Shown here piece after piece: positions 27,576 to 37,230 of a stretch of DNA of 64,000 nt. Below the pieces are notes generated by a model. That model searched no databases. It was not told the DNA's origin and worked only from the letters and a program-made list of their open reading frames with translations. The translations under genes were made by a program, and so were the position numbers. The DNA comes from Weissella muntiaci. Lineage in GTDB: Bacteria > Bacillota > Bacilli > Lactobacillales > Lactobacillaceae. Each line of letters starts with the position of its first letter. Positions within the stretch are counted from its first letter, which is position 1. Location of the stretch: the NCBI RefSeq assembly GCF_008107635.1, contig NZ_SDGZ01000010.1:75128-139127 (forward strand), given 5' to 3'.

Positions 27576-27591
27576 CACCAGTATACGAGCA
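27576..27591 (-). promoter_or_regulatory. Candidate late-competence promoter of comG
   Basis: Upstream of comGA the minus strand has CTCGTATA (27582-27589) followed by CT, about 33 bases before the ATG, with no -35 element. This resembles, but does not match, the ComX box TACGAATA of streptococci and lactobacilli. A plain -10 TATACT overlaps it. Confidence 0.35.
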
Positions 27592-27597
27592 TATATC

Positions 27598-27628
27598 AAA
27601 AAAACGCCGACCAAATTTTGGTCGACGT
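27598..27628 (-). terminator. Intrinsic terminator after the purine permease gene
   Basis: A 12-bp stem (ACGTCGACCAAA / TTTGGTCGGCGT on the minus strand, one G-U pair) is followed by seven T. It separates the permease from the comG promoter region. Confidence 0.9.
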
Positions 27629-27636
27629 CTTGAACT

Positions 27637-29097
27637 TTATTTACTATTTAACGCTAGTACAACGAAGTTAATTAAGAAGAGTGCCGTAATGACCCACAAC
27701 ACCGGACTAATTTCGTGATATTTACGTCGAAGTGATTTCACCAAAATGTAGAAGATGAAACCAGCAGCGATCCCGTAAGAGATTGAATAAGAGAATGCCA
27801 TGAAAGCTGCTGTGAAAAATGCTGGAATTGCAATTTCGATATCATTCCAATCAATTTGTGTAAACTCATTCATCATCATAATTCCAACCATCACGAGAAT
27901 TGGTGCTGTTGCAGCACTTGGAATTACGTTTACAAATGGCGCAAAGACAATCGAAATCAAAAAGCCAATCGAAATCACAACCGAAGTCAAACCTGTGCGA
28001 CCACCAGCCTTAATTCCCGCTGATGCTTCAATAAAGGTTGTCGTATTTGAAGTACCAAAGATTCCAGCAAACATTGTTGCGAAAGTATCAGCAACTAAAC
28101 CACGATCCATCTTTGATTTAAAGCCTTTACCTTCATAGAATTCTTTTTGATCGGCCTCTGAGAAAATCCCCGTTGATATTCCAGTTCCGATAAACGTTCC
28201 GATTGCATCAAACAAACCAGATAGTCCCATTGAAAATACAGTTAAGATAACAATCAAAATATGTGCTGGTGTATCAAACATTGACCACAAGCCTTGACTA
28301 CCAAGCGCTTGACCGAAGATCATTCCGAAATCTTTGAAAGTTGTTCCGAAAGCTGCAAAGCCACCAATATGTGTGTTTGTAACACCCATTGGAATTCCAA
28401 TAATCGTTGTAATGATTACCGAAATAATGAAGGCTCCAGGGACCTTCTTAATTACTAACAAAATTAAAACGATTAAGCCAATCAAGGCCAGTAGGACTGC
28501 TGGTGTATTAAATAATGTAATCATTGGTGTCGTACCGGAACCTGATACAACACTTGTGACACTGTCATGAACCTTTTGTCCATGATAAGCAACATCATTT
28601 ACCTTCAAAATACTTGAGCTACTGATATTGAAATTTAAAAAGCCAGCATTATTCAAACCGATATAAGCGATGAATAGCCCAATTCCGGCTGCAATTCCAT
28701 GCTTTAATTGATCAGGAATCCCTTTAACAATCATCGAACGTACTTTAGTCAAAGTGATAATAACATCAACTAAACCAACCAAGAAAACCATTCCCAATGC
28801 TTGTTGCCAAGTGAACCCGAGACCAAATACGATGGTATAGGTAAACATCGCCTGCATCCCGAGAGAGGGTGCCAAAGCATAAGGTAGATTGGCAAATAGC
28901 CCAGTAATCAATGTACCAGTCACGGCCGTTAGAATTGTTGCCAAGAAAACCCCTTGACTAGGCATTCCGGTTAAAGCCAACACTGCCGGATTCAAGAAAA
29001 TAATGTATGCCATTGCGACGAAGGTTGTAATACCTGCAACCACTTCGGTCCGCACGGTTGTTTTATTCTCAGATAACTTAAAAAATTGCTCTAACAC
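27637..29097 (-). CDS. NCS2 family purine permease (AzgA/PbuG-like)
   Basis: A polytopic transporter of the AzgA-like NCS2 group, which import hypoxanthine, guanine or adenine with protons. The sequence shows TEVVAGITTFVAMAYIIFLNP, NLPYALAPSLGMQA and a later FEASAGIKAGGRTGLT-like block (TTFIEASAGI), with about 12-14 hydrophobic segments. I prefer the GTG at 29097 (LEQFFKLSENKTTVRTE) because TAGGAGA lies 8 bases upstream. An ATG nine codons earlier, at 29124, has a poor ribosome site. The gene is alone between terminators and has a long structured leader. Which purine is carried cannot be told from sequence. Confidence 0.92.
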   Translation of the reverse strand: MLEQFFKLSENKTTVRTEVVAGITTFVAMAYIIFLNPAVLALTGMPSQGVFLATILTAVTGTLITGLFANLPYALAPSLGMQAMFTYTIVFGLGFTWQQALGMVFLVGLVDVIITLTKVRSMIVKGIPDQLKHGIAAGIGLFIAYIGLNNAGFLNFNISSSSILKVNDVAYHGQKVHDSVTSVVSGSGTTPMITLFNTPAVLLALIGLIVLILLVIKKVPGAFIISVIITTIIGIPMGVTNTHIGGFAAFGTTFKDFGMIFGQALGSQGLWSMFDTPAHILIVILTVFSMGLSGLFDAIGTFIGTGISTGIFSEADQKEFYEGKGFKSKMDRGLVADTFATMFAGIFGTSNTTTFIEASAGIKAGGRTGLTSVVISIGFLISIVFAPFVNVIPSAATAPILVMVGIMMMNEFTQIDWNDIEIAIPAFFTAAFMAFSYSISYGIAAGFIFYILVKSLRRKYHEISPVLWVITALFLINFVVLALNSK

Positions 29098-29140
29098 GAT
29101 TCGGTCTCCTAAAATATCAGCCATCCATCTTTTGCCACGA

Positions 29141-29260
29141 CTGAAAAAAAGAAAAAACGGCGCAAAGCATCCAAAAATGCACAGCGCCGTTAATCCAAAG
29201 CGGATTCCCTTTTAAGGAGTCTGTGGCAAAACACGTTAACGACTCTATATGAATTTGTTC
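29141..29260 (-). promoter_or_regulatory. Structured leader with intrinsic terminator (unassigned attenuator or riboswitch)
   Basis: The RNA from about 29260 to 29141 can form an upstream stem GAGTC/GACTC and a terminator AACGGCGC/GCGCCGTT (29156-29191) followed by a T run. An alternative pairing of GTCGTTAA (29236-29243) with TTAACGGC (29186-29193) would take up half of each. That is the logic of a transcription attenuator. The sequence does not fit the purine riboswitch: the core TTTCTACC segment is missing. Confidence 0.65.
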
Positions 29261-29265
29261 TTATA

Positions 29266-29294
29266 ACATTAACGCGATTACTTTGATCTGTCAA
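29266..29294 (-). promoter_or_regulatory. Promoter for the purine permease leader
   Basis: A perfect TTGACA (29289-29294, minus strand) is followed after 17 bases by TAATGT (29266-29271). Transcription would start near 29260. Confidence 0.6.
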
Positions 29295-29317
29295 TTACCT
29301 TTACAAATTCTGCTCAC

Positions 29318-29351
29318 AAAAAAATTCGATGTAGCCAAACCACATCGAATT
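29318..29351 (-). terminator. Intrinsic terminator after yebC
   Basis: A perfect 10-bp stem (AATTCGATGT / ACATCGAATT) with a 9-base loop is followed on the minus strand by seven T, 15 bases after the yebC stop. Confidence 0.92.
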
Positions 29352-29366
29352 CTTCCATTAGCTTAT

Positions 29367-30089
29367 TTACTCAGCTGTAGTGAAAACTGCTTGCACGTCG
29401 TCGTGCTCTTCAAGTTCATCAACCAAACGAGCCAATGATTCTTGCTTGTCCTCAGGAACATCCATTGGATTTTGCGCAACCAAAGTTACTTCGTCGTTTT
29501 GCAAAACGTAACCAGCTTCTTCCAAAGCCTTACGAACTTCTGGGAAAGCCTTAGGATCAGTATAAACTTCAAATTGATCATCAAAAGTCTTCACATCATC
29601 AGCACCAGCCTCTAATGCTGCCATCATGACTTCATCTTCATCAAAATCAGAATCCTCTGGTCGCTCAATTTCCATGTAACCCTTACGGTCAAACTGGAAA
29701 GCAACCGAACCACTCGTTCCAAGCTCACCACCGAAGTGCTTAAATGCTGAACGTACAGCTGCTGCAGTACGGTTTGTGTTATCGGTCAAAACCTCAACCA
29801 CGACACCGACACCAGCTGGTCCATAGCCTTCATAAGTCAACTCTTGATAGTTCGCACCACCAAGACCAGTTGCCTTATCCAAAGCACGTTGAATGTTATC
29901 CTTTGGCATGTTGGCAGCTTTAGCCTTGTCCATTACCAAACGCAAGGCTGCGTTTGAATCAGGATCAGCTCCACCAGACTTTGCTACTGTATACAAATCA
30001 CGTGAAAGCTTTTGGAAAATCTTTCCACGCTTTGCATCTTGGGCATTTTTACGCCCTTGTATGTTGTGCCACTTACTGTGTCCTGACAT
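29367..30089 (-). CDS. yebC: YebC/TACO1 family protein
   Basis: YebC-family proteins were long annotated as transcription regulators; recent work on the family ties them to translation of difficult (proline-rich) stretches. The 240-residue protein begins [23 protein letters not shown]-like (first residues [10 protein letters not shown]) and has [19 protein letters not shown] and [11 protein letters not shown], all diagnostic. A TATAAT lies at 30113-30118 on the minus strand, about 25 bases upstream of the start. Confidence 0.96.
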   Translation of the reverse strand: MSGHSKWHNIQGRKNAQDAKRGKIFQKLSRDLYTVAKSGGADPDSNAALRLVMDKAKAANMPKDNIQRALDKATGLGGANYQELTYEGYGPAGVGVVVEVLTDNTNRTAAAVRSAFKHFGGELGTSGSVAFQFDRKGYMEIERPEDSDFDEDEVMMAALEAGADDVKTFDDQFEVYTDPKAFPEVRKALEEAGYVLQNDEVTLVAQNPMDVPEDKQESLARLVDELEEHDDVQAVFTTAE

Positions 30090-30156
30090 GTCAGAAACCC
30101 CTTTTCAATCGAATTATAACGCTTTATTTTATCATATTTATTTTATTTTTTGCAAA

Positions 30157-32646
30157 TTAATTCATAAAACTATACGGTGACAATTGATCCATCCCAATAT
30201 TTGGATCAATTTCAGCTCCATCAATTTTAGCCAAGGTTAAATTATAATCAACCACCTCTGGAGCCGTAACCACCGGAGCCACCAGCGATACCTCATCCGT
30301 TGTCACATGGTCGTCCGTTTGCTCAACTTCTAGTACGACCGTTTCACCTGTTTGCGCCTGTTTGATTCGCTCTTGAAGGGTTGTTTGACGATTTATGCCC
30401 TCAGTAGCCGTTGCCCGTTGAAAGGCACTTTCCTCACCAATTAATACAAGCGATTCAGCCGCCCTGGTCAAACCCGTATATAACAGGTTTCGCTGTAACA
30501 TCCGACTAAAATAATTGACCAAAGGCATGATTACCAACTTAAATTCGGCTCCCTGCGCTTTATGAATCGTTGTTGCGTATGCCAAGGTTAGCTGATTGAA
30601 ATCCTGACGCACATAGGTTACCTCACCCGCATCAAAGGTTGCGGTTATCACATCAACTTTTTCCGGGTTAACCTCATCCTTAGCATATAAAATACTGGTA
30701 ATGTAGCCAATGTCACCGTTAAATACATTATGCTCGGGATCATTACTTGTCTGCATCACCTTGTCGCCTACCCGAAATGAAAAGTTTAAATCGCCATATT
30801 TAATGTTGATTTCTCGTTTCTTGGGTGTCAGAGGGTTGAAAATCTCCTGTGCAATCTGATTCAAATTATGCACACCGGCCGCTGATTTATACATCGGTGC
30901 CAAAATCTGCATATCGGCAACCGAATTACCTTTATCACGCCAAGATTCCGCAATCTTTCCCACCAATTTAGGAACAGTTTTCAAGGCTGCTGGAAAAAAC
31001 GAACGATCAGTTTGACGCACGGCAAAATCGGCTGGCAACTCACCGTGCTTAACAGCTGAAGCGAGTTCAACAATCGTTGACCCCTGCCCTTGTCGATGAA
31101 TTAATTCTAGTTCACGATAATTTAAGAGACCCGTTGCTAATAAATCAAAAAATACTCGGCCAGGACCGACCGAAGGAAGCTGATCCTTATCGCCAACGAG
31201 AATAATTTGCATTCCAGCGGGAATTGCTTCCAGCAACAAAGCAAATAATTGTGTATCAACCATCGACATCTCGTCAATTACAAGTAGCCGTCCGGTCAAT
31301 TCTTCAATATCTAAGGCTTCACCACTCTCTCTGCCTGTGATTCCAAGTAACCGATGAATGGTCGAAGCAGGTAGACTCGTTGCTTCTGCTAGCCTTTTAG
31401 CAGCGCGCCCAGTCGGTGCAGCCAGCAAAATTGCTTGATCAATTTCGTCCGGCTTCAGCCCATCACGCCTTAGCAATCGTCGATATGTTGCTACAATTCC
31501 ATTAACAATCGTGGTCTTACCAGTTCCTGGTCCACCAGTTAAAATAAACAGGTTCGAGGTCAAAGCTGCAACCATCGCATCCTCTTGGGCCTCGTCATAA
31601 GCAAAACTTTGTGTTTGCTCCACAACTTTGAGTTCTGTCACCACATCCGCTCGTTTAAAGGTGCCGGTTGTCCGCTTTGTTAAGGTCACCATCTTCTCCG
31701 CAATGACTTGCTCTGCTTCAAAAACTGGCCGCATATAGAGGCGTGAGCCATCGGCAACAATGATTCCGGCAGCTGTTAAGGTTACTAGCGCACGTTCAAT
31801 CAACGCCGAACTAATTGCGACATTTTGACTTTGCTCCAAAAGACGCTGTACAGCCACAATCAAAGGATCAAGTTCAACAAATGTATCTCCCGCCCCGAAG
31901 GTCACTGCATTGAGTGCGGCAACCGTTCCGGCCTGAATTCGCCGTGCATCTAAGGGGTCCATGCCCTGTTGCTGTGCAAGCTGATCAACTCGATTAAAAG
32001 ATACCCCTTCTATGTCTAAGATCAACTGATAAGGATTTTCTTTTAAAGTCGGTAAGGTTTCTAATTGATATCTTTGGTAAATCTGAGTTGCTAGTGCCGC
32101 GCCAAATCCGTAGTCATTTAAAGCGATAATTGCACGCTCCATACCATCAGATTGCCGCAATTGAGTTAACAACGTCTCTTTTAATTTACTTGATAGCTCT
32201 AAATCATCCAAAACTTGTTCATCAGCTAAGATTTTATCAATCGCTTCAATTCCTAATGCATCAACAATTTTCTTAGCAGTTGCCTTACCGACGCCCTTGA
32301 ATTGCTCAGATGATAAGTAATTAACTAAACCTGATGATGTCGATGGGGCCTGCTTTGTATAGTTACTGGCAGCAAACTGGATTCCATATCGAGCATGGTT
32401 AGTTACACGCCCTTTGAACTCATACCCCGCGCCAAGCTGAATATCGCCAAATGAACCTGTTACAACCAATTCTTCCTCATCAAAATCAATATTCTGTTCA
32501 ACGACCTGAATCCTTAAAACCTTATAAAAACTATCTTGTGCTGCAAACATAATTGCCTGCACTTGTCCTGCCACAAAGGGTTCTGTTTGATTTTCAGTTA
32601 CCTGATTCACATCTTCATCAAACAAAAAGACTTCATCATCATTCAT
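30157..32646 (-). CDS. recD2: ATP-dependent RecD2-type DNA helicase
   Basis: RecD2 is a 5'-3' helicase of superfamily 1 found in bacteria without RecBCD, involved in repair and fork maintenance. The 829-residue protein has an N-terminal OB-like part, a helix-hairpin-helix region (about 105-240), Walker A GGPGTGKT (371-378), the DEMS motif and a C-terminal UvrD-like half with TIHKAQGAEF. It starts inside the end of the TPR gene (8-base overlap), so the two are coupled. Confidence 0.94.
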   Translation of the reverse strand: MNDDEVFLFDEDVNQVTENQTEPFVAGQVQAIMFAAQDSFYKVLRIQVVEQNIDFDEEELVVTGSFGDIQLGAGYEFKGRVTNHARYGIQFAASNYTKQAPSTSSGLVNYLSSEQFKGVGKATAKKIVDALGIEAIDKILADEQVLDDLELSSKLKETLLTQLRQSDGMERAIIALNDYGFGAALATQIYQRYQLETLPTLKENPYQLILDIEGVSFNRVDQLAQQQGMDPLDARRIQAGTVAALNAVTFGAGDTFVELDPLIVAVQRLLEQSQNVAISSALIERALVTLTAAGIIVADGSRLYMRPVFEAEQVIAEKMVTLTKRTTGTFKRADVVTELKVVEQTQSFAYDEAQEDAMVAALTSNLFILTGGPGTGKTTIVNGIVATYRRLLRRDGLKPDEIDQAILLAAPTGRAAKRLAEATSLPASTIHRLLGITGRESGEALDIEELTGRLLVIDEMSMVDTQLFALLLEAIPAGMQIILVGDKDQLPSVGPGRVFFDLLATGLLNYRELELIHRQGQGSTIVELASAVKHGELPADFAVRQTDRSFFPAALKTVPKLVGKIAESWRDKGNSVADMQILAPMYKSAAGVHNLNQIAQEIFNPLTPKKREINIKYGDLNFSFRVGDKVMQTSNDPEHNVFNGDIGYITSILYAKDEVNPEKVDVITATFDAGEVTYVRQDFNQLTLAYATTIHKAQGAEFKLVIMPLVNYFSRMLQRNLLYTGLTRAAESLVLIGEESAFQRATATEGINRQTTLQERIKQAQTGETVVLEVEQTDDHVTTDEVSLVAPVVTAPEVVDYNLTLAKIDGAEIDPNIGMDQLSPYSFMN

Positions 32647-33292
32647 TATCCGATTGCCCCGCTAATAATTGGGTGATCTCGTCAAGCCGTTCTGCCTGCA
32701 CTTGAAATTTCGAAGCGTCAAGCTCTTTAGCTTTAATTAGCCAGTGATTATCTACGTCACCCTTCACAACAGCGACAATTCCCCGTGCAAAATTGGCGTC
32801 AAAATTCTCTGGTTCGATTACCAACGCTGCATCAAAGGCTTCTTGTGCTTCCCAACTATTTTGTAGAGCCAGCCAGATATTGCCCAACAGGATCTGTGCA
32901 TCTAGATCGGTTGCATCTTGTTCAACCCCCGTCAATGCAAAAACAAGGGCTTGCTGGAACTTATTCTGCGCATACCACCCTTGAGCCTGCATCATCGTTG
33001 CGTCATGCGTCAATTTAGCATCGTCAATCTGATTGAAAAATTGATTTGCCTGCGCATATTCCCCAGCCGAATAGTACACATTTCCCAAAGCATAGAAAAT
33101 ATGTGGCCGGGCCAGTTTATCCTGTTCGAACAAGCCAAGGGTCTTCAACGCCAACTCTTCTGCTTCTGGATAATTCTCGGTAATCATTAACACATTGATT
33201 AGATCAATATAAGCCTCCCAATTGTTTGGTTCTTGATCAATCTTTGCCACTAAATTTTTAATATCCAATTGTGCTGCTTCTGCTGGCGTCAT
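32639..33292 (-). CDS. Tetratricopeptide repeat protein
   Basis: A 217-residue helical protein made of about five TPR units, visible in stretches such as NWEAYIDLINVLMITENYPEAEE, YALGNVYYSAGEYAQANQFF and AQILLGNIWLALQNSWEAQEAF (each a helix pair). TPRs mediate protein contacts; no enzymatic motif or membrane segment is seen. A TPR gene next to recD2 is a common arrangement in Firmicutes, but the function is unknown. Confidence 0.85.
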   Translation of the reverse strand: MTPAEAAQLDIKNLVAKIDQEPNNWEAYIDLINVLMITENYPEAEELALKTLGLFEQDKLARPHIFYALGNVYYSAGEYAQANQFFNQIDDAKLTHDATMMQAQGWYAQNKFQQALVFALTGVEQDATDLDAQILLGNIWLALQNSWEAQEAFDAALVIEPENFDANFARGIVAVVKGDVDNHWLIKAKELDASKFQVQAERLDEITQLLAGQSDNE

Positions 33293-33304
33293 CTGACAAC
33301 CTCC

Positions 33305-33967
33305 TTAAATTGTGTTGGATGCATCCGATTCAACACCTAGATACGAAGTATCATTGCGAATAACTTCTTTGAAATTAATTCCATCATCTGTTGTTAAAAT
33401 TGAGGTACTTGTGTTGCCTAAGCCACCCCGTGCTCTAATTTGATCCAATGGAATACCTAATAACGCACCCATTCCTGCAGTCAATGCCATCCCATGGCTG
33501 AAAAAAATCAGGGTTCGGTCAGGACCACCATATTGCTCAATTGCCATCTGAATTGCTGCCGTAAAGCGTGCTTGCACCTGTTCAAAGGTCTCAGATCCTA
33601 TAACCTGAGTAGCCTCAAAACGTTCCGGATGATGGCGATAAGCATCATACATCCGTGGCCATTTGGCCTTAACATCGTCAAAGGTCATCCCTTCCCAAAC
33701 ACCCATTGTAAATTCTTTTAAACCGGTTAATTCTGTAAGTTCAGGAATATGCTTCAAGTTTTTAAGCGTTAATTCGGCTGTCGTTTTTGCTCTTTTAATC
33801 GGACTAGAAAATGCATGATCAAAATTTATGTCTGCTAAATATTGGCCGAGCACGGAAATCTGTTGTAATGACTCGGCTAATAAAGGCGAATCACCACTCG
33901 CCCCTTGAAAGCGGCCCTCTTCGTTCCACTCTGTTTTACCATGCCGAATAAAATATAACGTTGTCAT
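33305..33967 (-). CDS. Histidine phosphatase family protein (phosphoglycerate mutase-like)
   Basis: A 220-residue member of the phosphoglycerate mutase-like phosphatases. It has the catalytic RHGKTEWN motif at about 9-16 and the second histidine in FFSHGMAL. Such proteins range from cofactor-dependent mutases to general phosphatases; the short, divergent sequence suggests a phosphatase. I start at the ATG at 33967, which has GGAGT just upstream; the earlier ATG lies within that site. It precedes the TPR and recD2 genes by 12 bases. Confidence 0.9.
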   Translation of the reverse strand: MTTLYFIRHGKTEWNEEGRFQGASGDSPLLAESLQQISVLGQYLADINFDHAFSSPIKRAKTTAELTLKNLKHIPELTELTGLKEFTMGVWEGMTFDDVKAKWPRMYDAYRHHPERFEATQVIGSETFEQVQARFTAAIQMAIEQYGGPDRTLIFFSHGMALTAGMGALLGIPLDQIRARGGLGNTSTSILTTDDGINFKEVIRNDTSYLGVESDASNTI

Positions 33968-34058
33968 CCTGTACTCCATTTCTAATTAACTAGTCTCTAT
34001 TATAACAATTTATTGGCCCGTAAAAAAAGCAACATCCTTCCTCAAAATTCACGTTGAA

Positions 34059-34126
34059 ATAAAAAACCTAATTGAATATGGTAATTGGCCCAAACATTCC
34101 AATCACCCTATACTCAATTAGGTTTT
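34059..34126 (-). terminator. Long intrinsic terminator after ileS
   Basis: Outer arms AACCTAATTGA / TCAATTAGGTT enclose an inner stem (GGTGATTGG / CCAATTACC) and are followed on the minus strand by a T run. It lies about 22 bases after the ileS stop. Confidence 0.85.
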
Positions 34127-34147
34127 ATTTTAGATACTATCTAAGAA

Positions 34148-36943
34148 TTAATCTTCAAAGCCTTCTTCTAAGGCTAATGGATAATTCTCACGAATAATAC
34201 TTGCCTCGTGTGCTGACAACATTGGAAAATCTGGATCCATTCCCAAGTCAGTGTGATACATCCGATCACGCGGTGACATCGCCCCAGCAGCCTTGGCAAC
34301 GCTTAACTGATAACCGTCATATTCTGCGACATCAGCTGGCGCATCAACAGCCTTGGCGTAGTGCAATTGTGACACCATCAAGACAACCCGTACGTCCTGT
34401 CCTAAACTTTCTAATAAGTCATTTTGGGCATCAGTTAGATAAAGTGTCAAAGCGGCCTCAGCTGGCTTACCAATCAACTTAGCATCTCGAGCAACCTCCA
34501 AAGCCTTATTCGCGGCATCTCGCAAAACCATGAATTCGCTCCAGTTAGCCAATAGCTTTGACACATCACCCAAGTTTTCCACCACTGGCATCTCTGCCAA
34601 GTAAGCAAAATCACTCGTCTCGAACTCCATGTACTCATGAATCTCTTCAGCCGTATGTGGCAAAACCGGCAAGATTAATTGTTTCAAATCAGCCAATACC
34701 TTATACATAACTGTCTGAACTGAACGACGAACATGGCTATCGGCTGCTTCAACGTAAAGAATATCCTTTGTGAAGTCCAAATAAAATGCAGATAAGTCAA
34801 CATTAATAAAGTTGATCAATTGCTTGTAGATATCTTGGAAATCAAAATTATCGTACGCAGTCTTCAAACTAGCGACAAACTCATTAAAACGGGCATAGAA
34901 ATATTGGTCCACCGGCGTCAAATCAGCATATGCTACCGCGTCTTCGCTCGGCGTAAAGTCAGCTGTGTTGGCCAACAAGAACCGCATTGTGTTACGAATC
35001 TTACGATAAGACTCCGAAACAGTCTTTAAGATCTCCATCGACACCTTCATATCAGCTGATGAATCAACCGTAGTTACCCACAAACGGATAATCTCAGCTC
35101 CCATTGTTTTCACAACTTCATTCGGTGAGATTGTGTTACCCAATGACTTAGACATCTTATCGCCGTTTCCATCAAGGGTGAAGCCTTGTGACAAAACCTT
35201 CCGGTATGGCGCTTGACCAGTTACCGCTACCGATGTGATCAATGATGAATTAAACCAACCACGATATTGATCAGATCCTTCCAAGACCAAATCGGCAGGG
35301 AACTTGAGATAATCACGAGCGTTCATGACTCCTTGATGTGATGTACCTGAATCAAACCAAACATCCATGATATCCATTTCTTTGGTAAAGATCCCATTTG
35401 GTGAATGCTCATTTTGATAACCAGCCGGCAAAAGTTCACTAGCCTCTTTTTCAAACCAAATATTTGAACCATGCTCTGCTACCAATTCTGCGACGTGATT
35501 GATGATTGTTTCATCAACAATTGCAGTTCCGTCTTCAGCATAAAAGATTGGTAGCGGTACACCCCATACACGTTGGCGTGAAATAACCCAGTCGCCACGA
35601 TCACGGATCATGTTATACAGACGCTTCTTCCCCCATTCGGGTTGGAAAGCTACTGTATCAAGTTGATCCAGGATATCTTGTCGGAACGAATCAATTGAAG
35701 CAAACCATTGTGGCACAGCACGGAAAATAACAGGCTTTTTAGTCCGCCAATCAAATGGATATGAATGCAAAAGTTCTTCCTGTTTCAAAAGTACGCCTGC
35801 ATCAGCTAATTTCTGCAATGAAACTGCATCGGCATCTGAATATAGCAACCCAGCAAAATCAGCTCCAGCTTCCGCGGTCATCCGTCCTTGATCGTCAACT
35901 GGCACAGCAATTTCCAAGTTATAACGTTGTCCAATCAAATAATCATCTTCACCAAAACCAGGCGCCGTATGCACCAATCCAGTTCCAGCTTCTAATGTAA
36001 CATGATCACCGTTCATAACCAGCAACTCAACATCCATAAATGGGTGTTGCGCCGTCATATACTCAAGCTCATGCCCTTTAAGTGTTTTAACAATTTCGTA
36101 GTTAGCCCACTCAAATTTGTCAGCTACCTGCTCTAACAATTCCTTAGCAATCACATATTTCTTTTGATCAGCTTCGGGCTGTACAACGACATAGTCGAAA
36201 TCAGCATTAACTGAAATTCCTCGTGAAGCTGGAATCGTCCAGGGTGTCGTTGTCCAAACCACAAAATACGTGTCATTATCAAGAATGCCTTTACCATCCT
36301 TGACCTGTTCTGCGTAAAAGGCTGTTTGGGCTGTAACATCATGATACTCAATTTCAGCCATTGCTAAGGCTGATTCCGATGACCATGACCAGAAGACCGG
36401 CTTCTTACCTCGGTAGATCAAGCCCTTACCGGCCATTTTCCCAAAGACACGTAGTTGCTCAGCTTCGAACTCTGGTAACAATGTCATGTAGGGATGATCC
36501 CAGTCTGCCGAAACACCTAAACGCTTAAAATCTGTCATCTGAATTTTAACTTGCTTACGAGCAAACTCTTCTGCCATCTTCCGCCAGATTACGGGGCCAA
36601 CCTTTTTACGGTCTTTTCCAGCCTTTGTCAATTGTTGCTCGATTGGCAAACCATGGGTATCCCAACCTGGTACATAAGGCGCATAAAAGCCATTCATCGA
36701 CTTATATCGAACAATGATGTCCTTCGAAATCTTGTTTAGTGCATGCCCCAAATGAATGTTTCCATTCGCGTATGGAGGTCCATCGTGTAACATGAACGAT
36801 GGCTTACCTTCATTCAACTTTTGGCGAGCTTCATAAACTTTATTTTCAAACCAAACATTCTCTCGTTGAGCTTCAGTTTGAGGTAAGTTTCCCCGCATGG
36901 GAAATTTGGTCTTACCCAGATTCAAAGTATCTTTGAGTTTCAT
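34148..36943 (-). CDS. ileS: Isoleucyl-tRNA synthetase
   Basis: IleS charges tRNA-Ile. The 931-residue class I synthetase has the HIGH motif as HLGH within [14 protein letters not shown] and the KMSKS loop as KMSKSLGN, with the CP1 editing domain between them. The C-terminal end, where most bacterial IleS have a four-cysteine zinc knuckle, reads [12 protein letters not shown] and later LSAHEASI: no cysteine remains. The gene is expressed behind a T-box leader and closed by its own terminator. Confidence 0.97.
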   Translation of the reverse strand: MKLKDTLNLGKTKFPMRGNLPQTEAQRENVWFENKVYEARQKLNEGKPSFMLHDGPPYANGNIHLGHALNKISKDIIVRYKSMNGFYAPYVPGWDTHGLPIEQQLTKAGKDRKKVGPVIWRKMAEEFARKQVKIQMTDFKRLGVSADWDHPYMTLLPEFEAEQLRVFGKMAGKGLIYRGKKPVFWSWSSESALAMAEIEYHDVTAQTAFYAEQVKDGKGILDNDTYFVVWTTTPWTIPASRGISVNADFDYVVVQPEADQKKYVIAKELLEQVADKFEWANYEIVKTLKGHELEYMTAQHPFMDVELLVMNGDHVTLEAGTGLVHTAPGFGEDDYLIGQRYNLEIAVPVDDQGRMTAEAGADFAGLLYSDADAVSLQKLADAGVLLKQEELLHSYPFDWRTKKPVIFRAVPQWFASIDSFRQDILDQLDTVAFQPEWGKKRLYNMIRDRGDWVISRQRVWGVPLPIFYAEDGTAIVDETIINHVAELVAEHGSNIWFEKEASELLPAGYQNEHSPNGIFTKEMDIMDVWFDSGTSHQGVMNARDYLKFPADLVLEGSDQYRGWFNSSLITSVAVTGQAPYRKVLSQGFTLDGNGDKMSKSLGNTISPNEVVKTMGAEIIRLWVTTVDSSADMKVSMEILKTVSESYRKIRNTMRFLLANTADFTPSEDAVAYADLTPVDQYFYARFNEFVASLKTAYDNFDFQDIYKQLINFINVDLSAFYLDFTKDILYVEAADSHVRRSVQTVMYKVLADLKQLILPVLPHTAEEIHEYMEFETSDFAYLAEMPVVENLGDVSKLLANWSEFMVLRDAANKALEVARDAKLIGKPAEAALTLYLTDAQNDLLESLGQDVRVVLMVSQLHYAKAVDAPADVAEYDGYQLSVAKAAGAMSPRDRMYHTDLGMDPDFPMLSAHEASIIRENYPLALEEGFED

Positions 36944-36988
36944 ACGTTTTACCTCTTCGTCAAATTTATAGATTAAAATGCCATTAAA

Positions 36989-37190
36989 TAAAAAAGTCCC
37001 GCGCCAGCAATGCTAGCGCGGGACGTCACTTGTAACGTGGTACCACCCGAGTTCATGACAGTCTTCTGCCACCTCATTGTGTATTTAAATGTTCTCTTAC
37101 CGATAAGTAATTTGCGTAACTTTGCCGGACTCACACCATCCCCAGCTCGCTTTAAAGAATACAAATAACCGTTTAATTAAGAGATTAATA
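36989..37190 (-). promoter_or_regulatory. T-box leader of ileS
   Basis: T-box RNAs read uncharged tRNA and allow read-through when the amino acid is scarce. The T-box sequence GGGTGGTACCACG lies at 37036-37048 (minus strand). Upstream, GAGCTGGGGATGGTGTGAG is the conserved distal part of Stem I. A very stable terminator (GTCCCGCGC / GCGCGGGAC, 36996-37024) with a T run follows. The likely specifier segment GAACATTTA contains an isoleucine codon ATT. Confidence 0.93.
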
Positions 37191-37193
37191 CCA

Positions 37194-37222
37194 ATCATAC
37201 TCAAGTCCCCCCACAAGTTCAA
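37194..37222 (-). promoter_or_regulatory. Promoter for the ileS T-box transcript
   Basis: On the minus strand TTGAAC (37217-37222) and TATGAT (37194-37199) are separated by exactly 17 bases, directly upstream of the T-box and just after divIVA. Confidence 0.65.
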
Positions 37223-37230
37223 GTAAAAAA

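Noticed and set aside
29125-29260. Standard purine (guanine/adenine) riboswitch before the purine permease
   Set aside because: A CATATA segment looked promising, but the TTTCTACC joint and the two 7-base kissing loops are missing.
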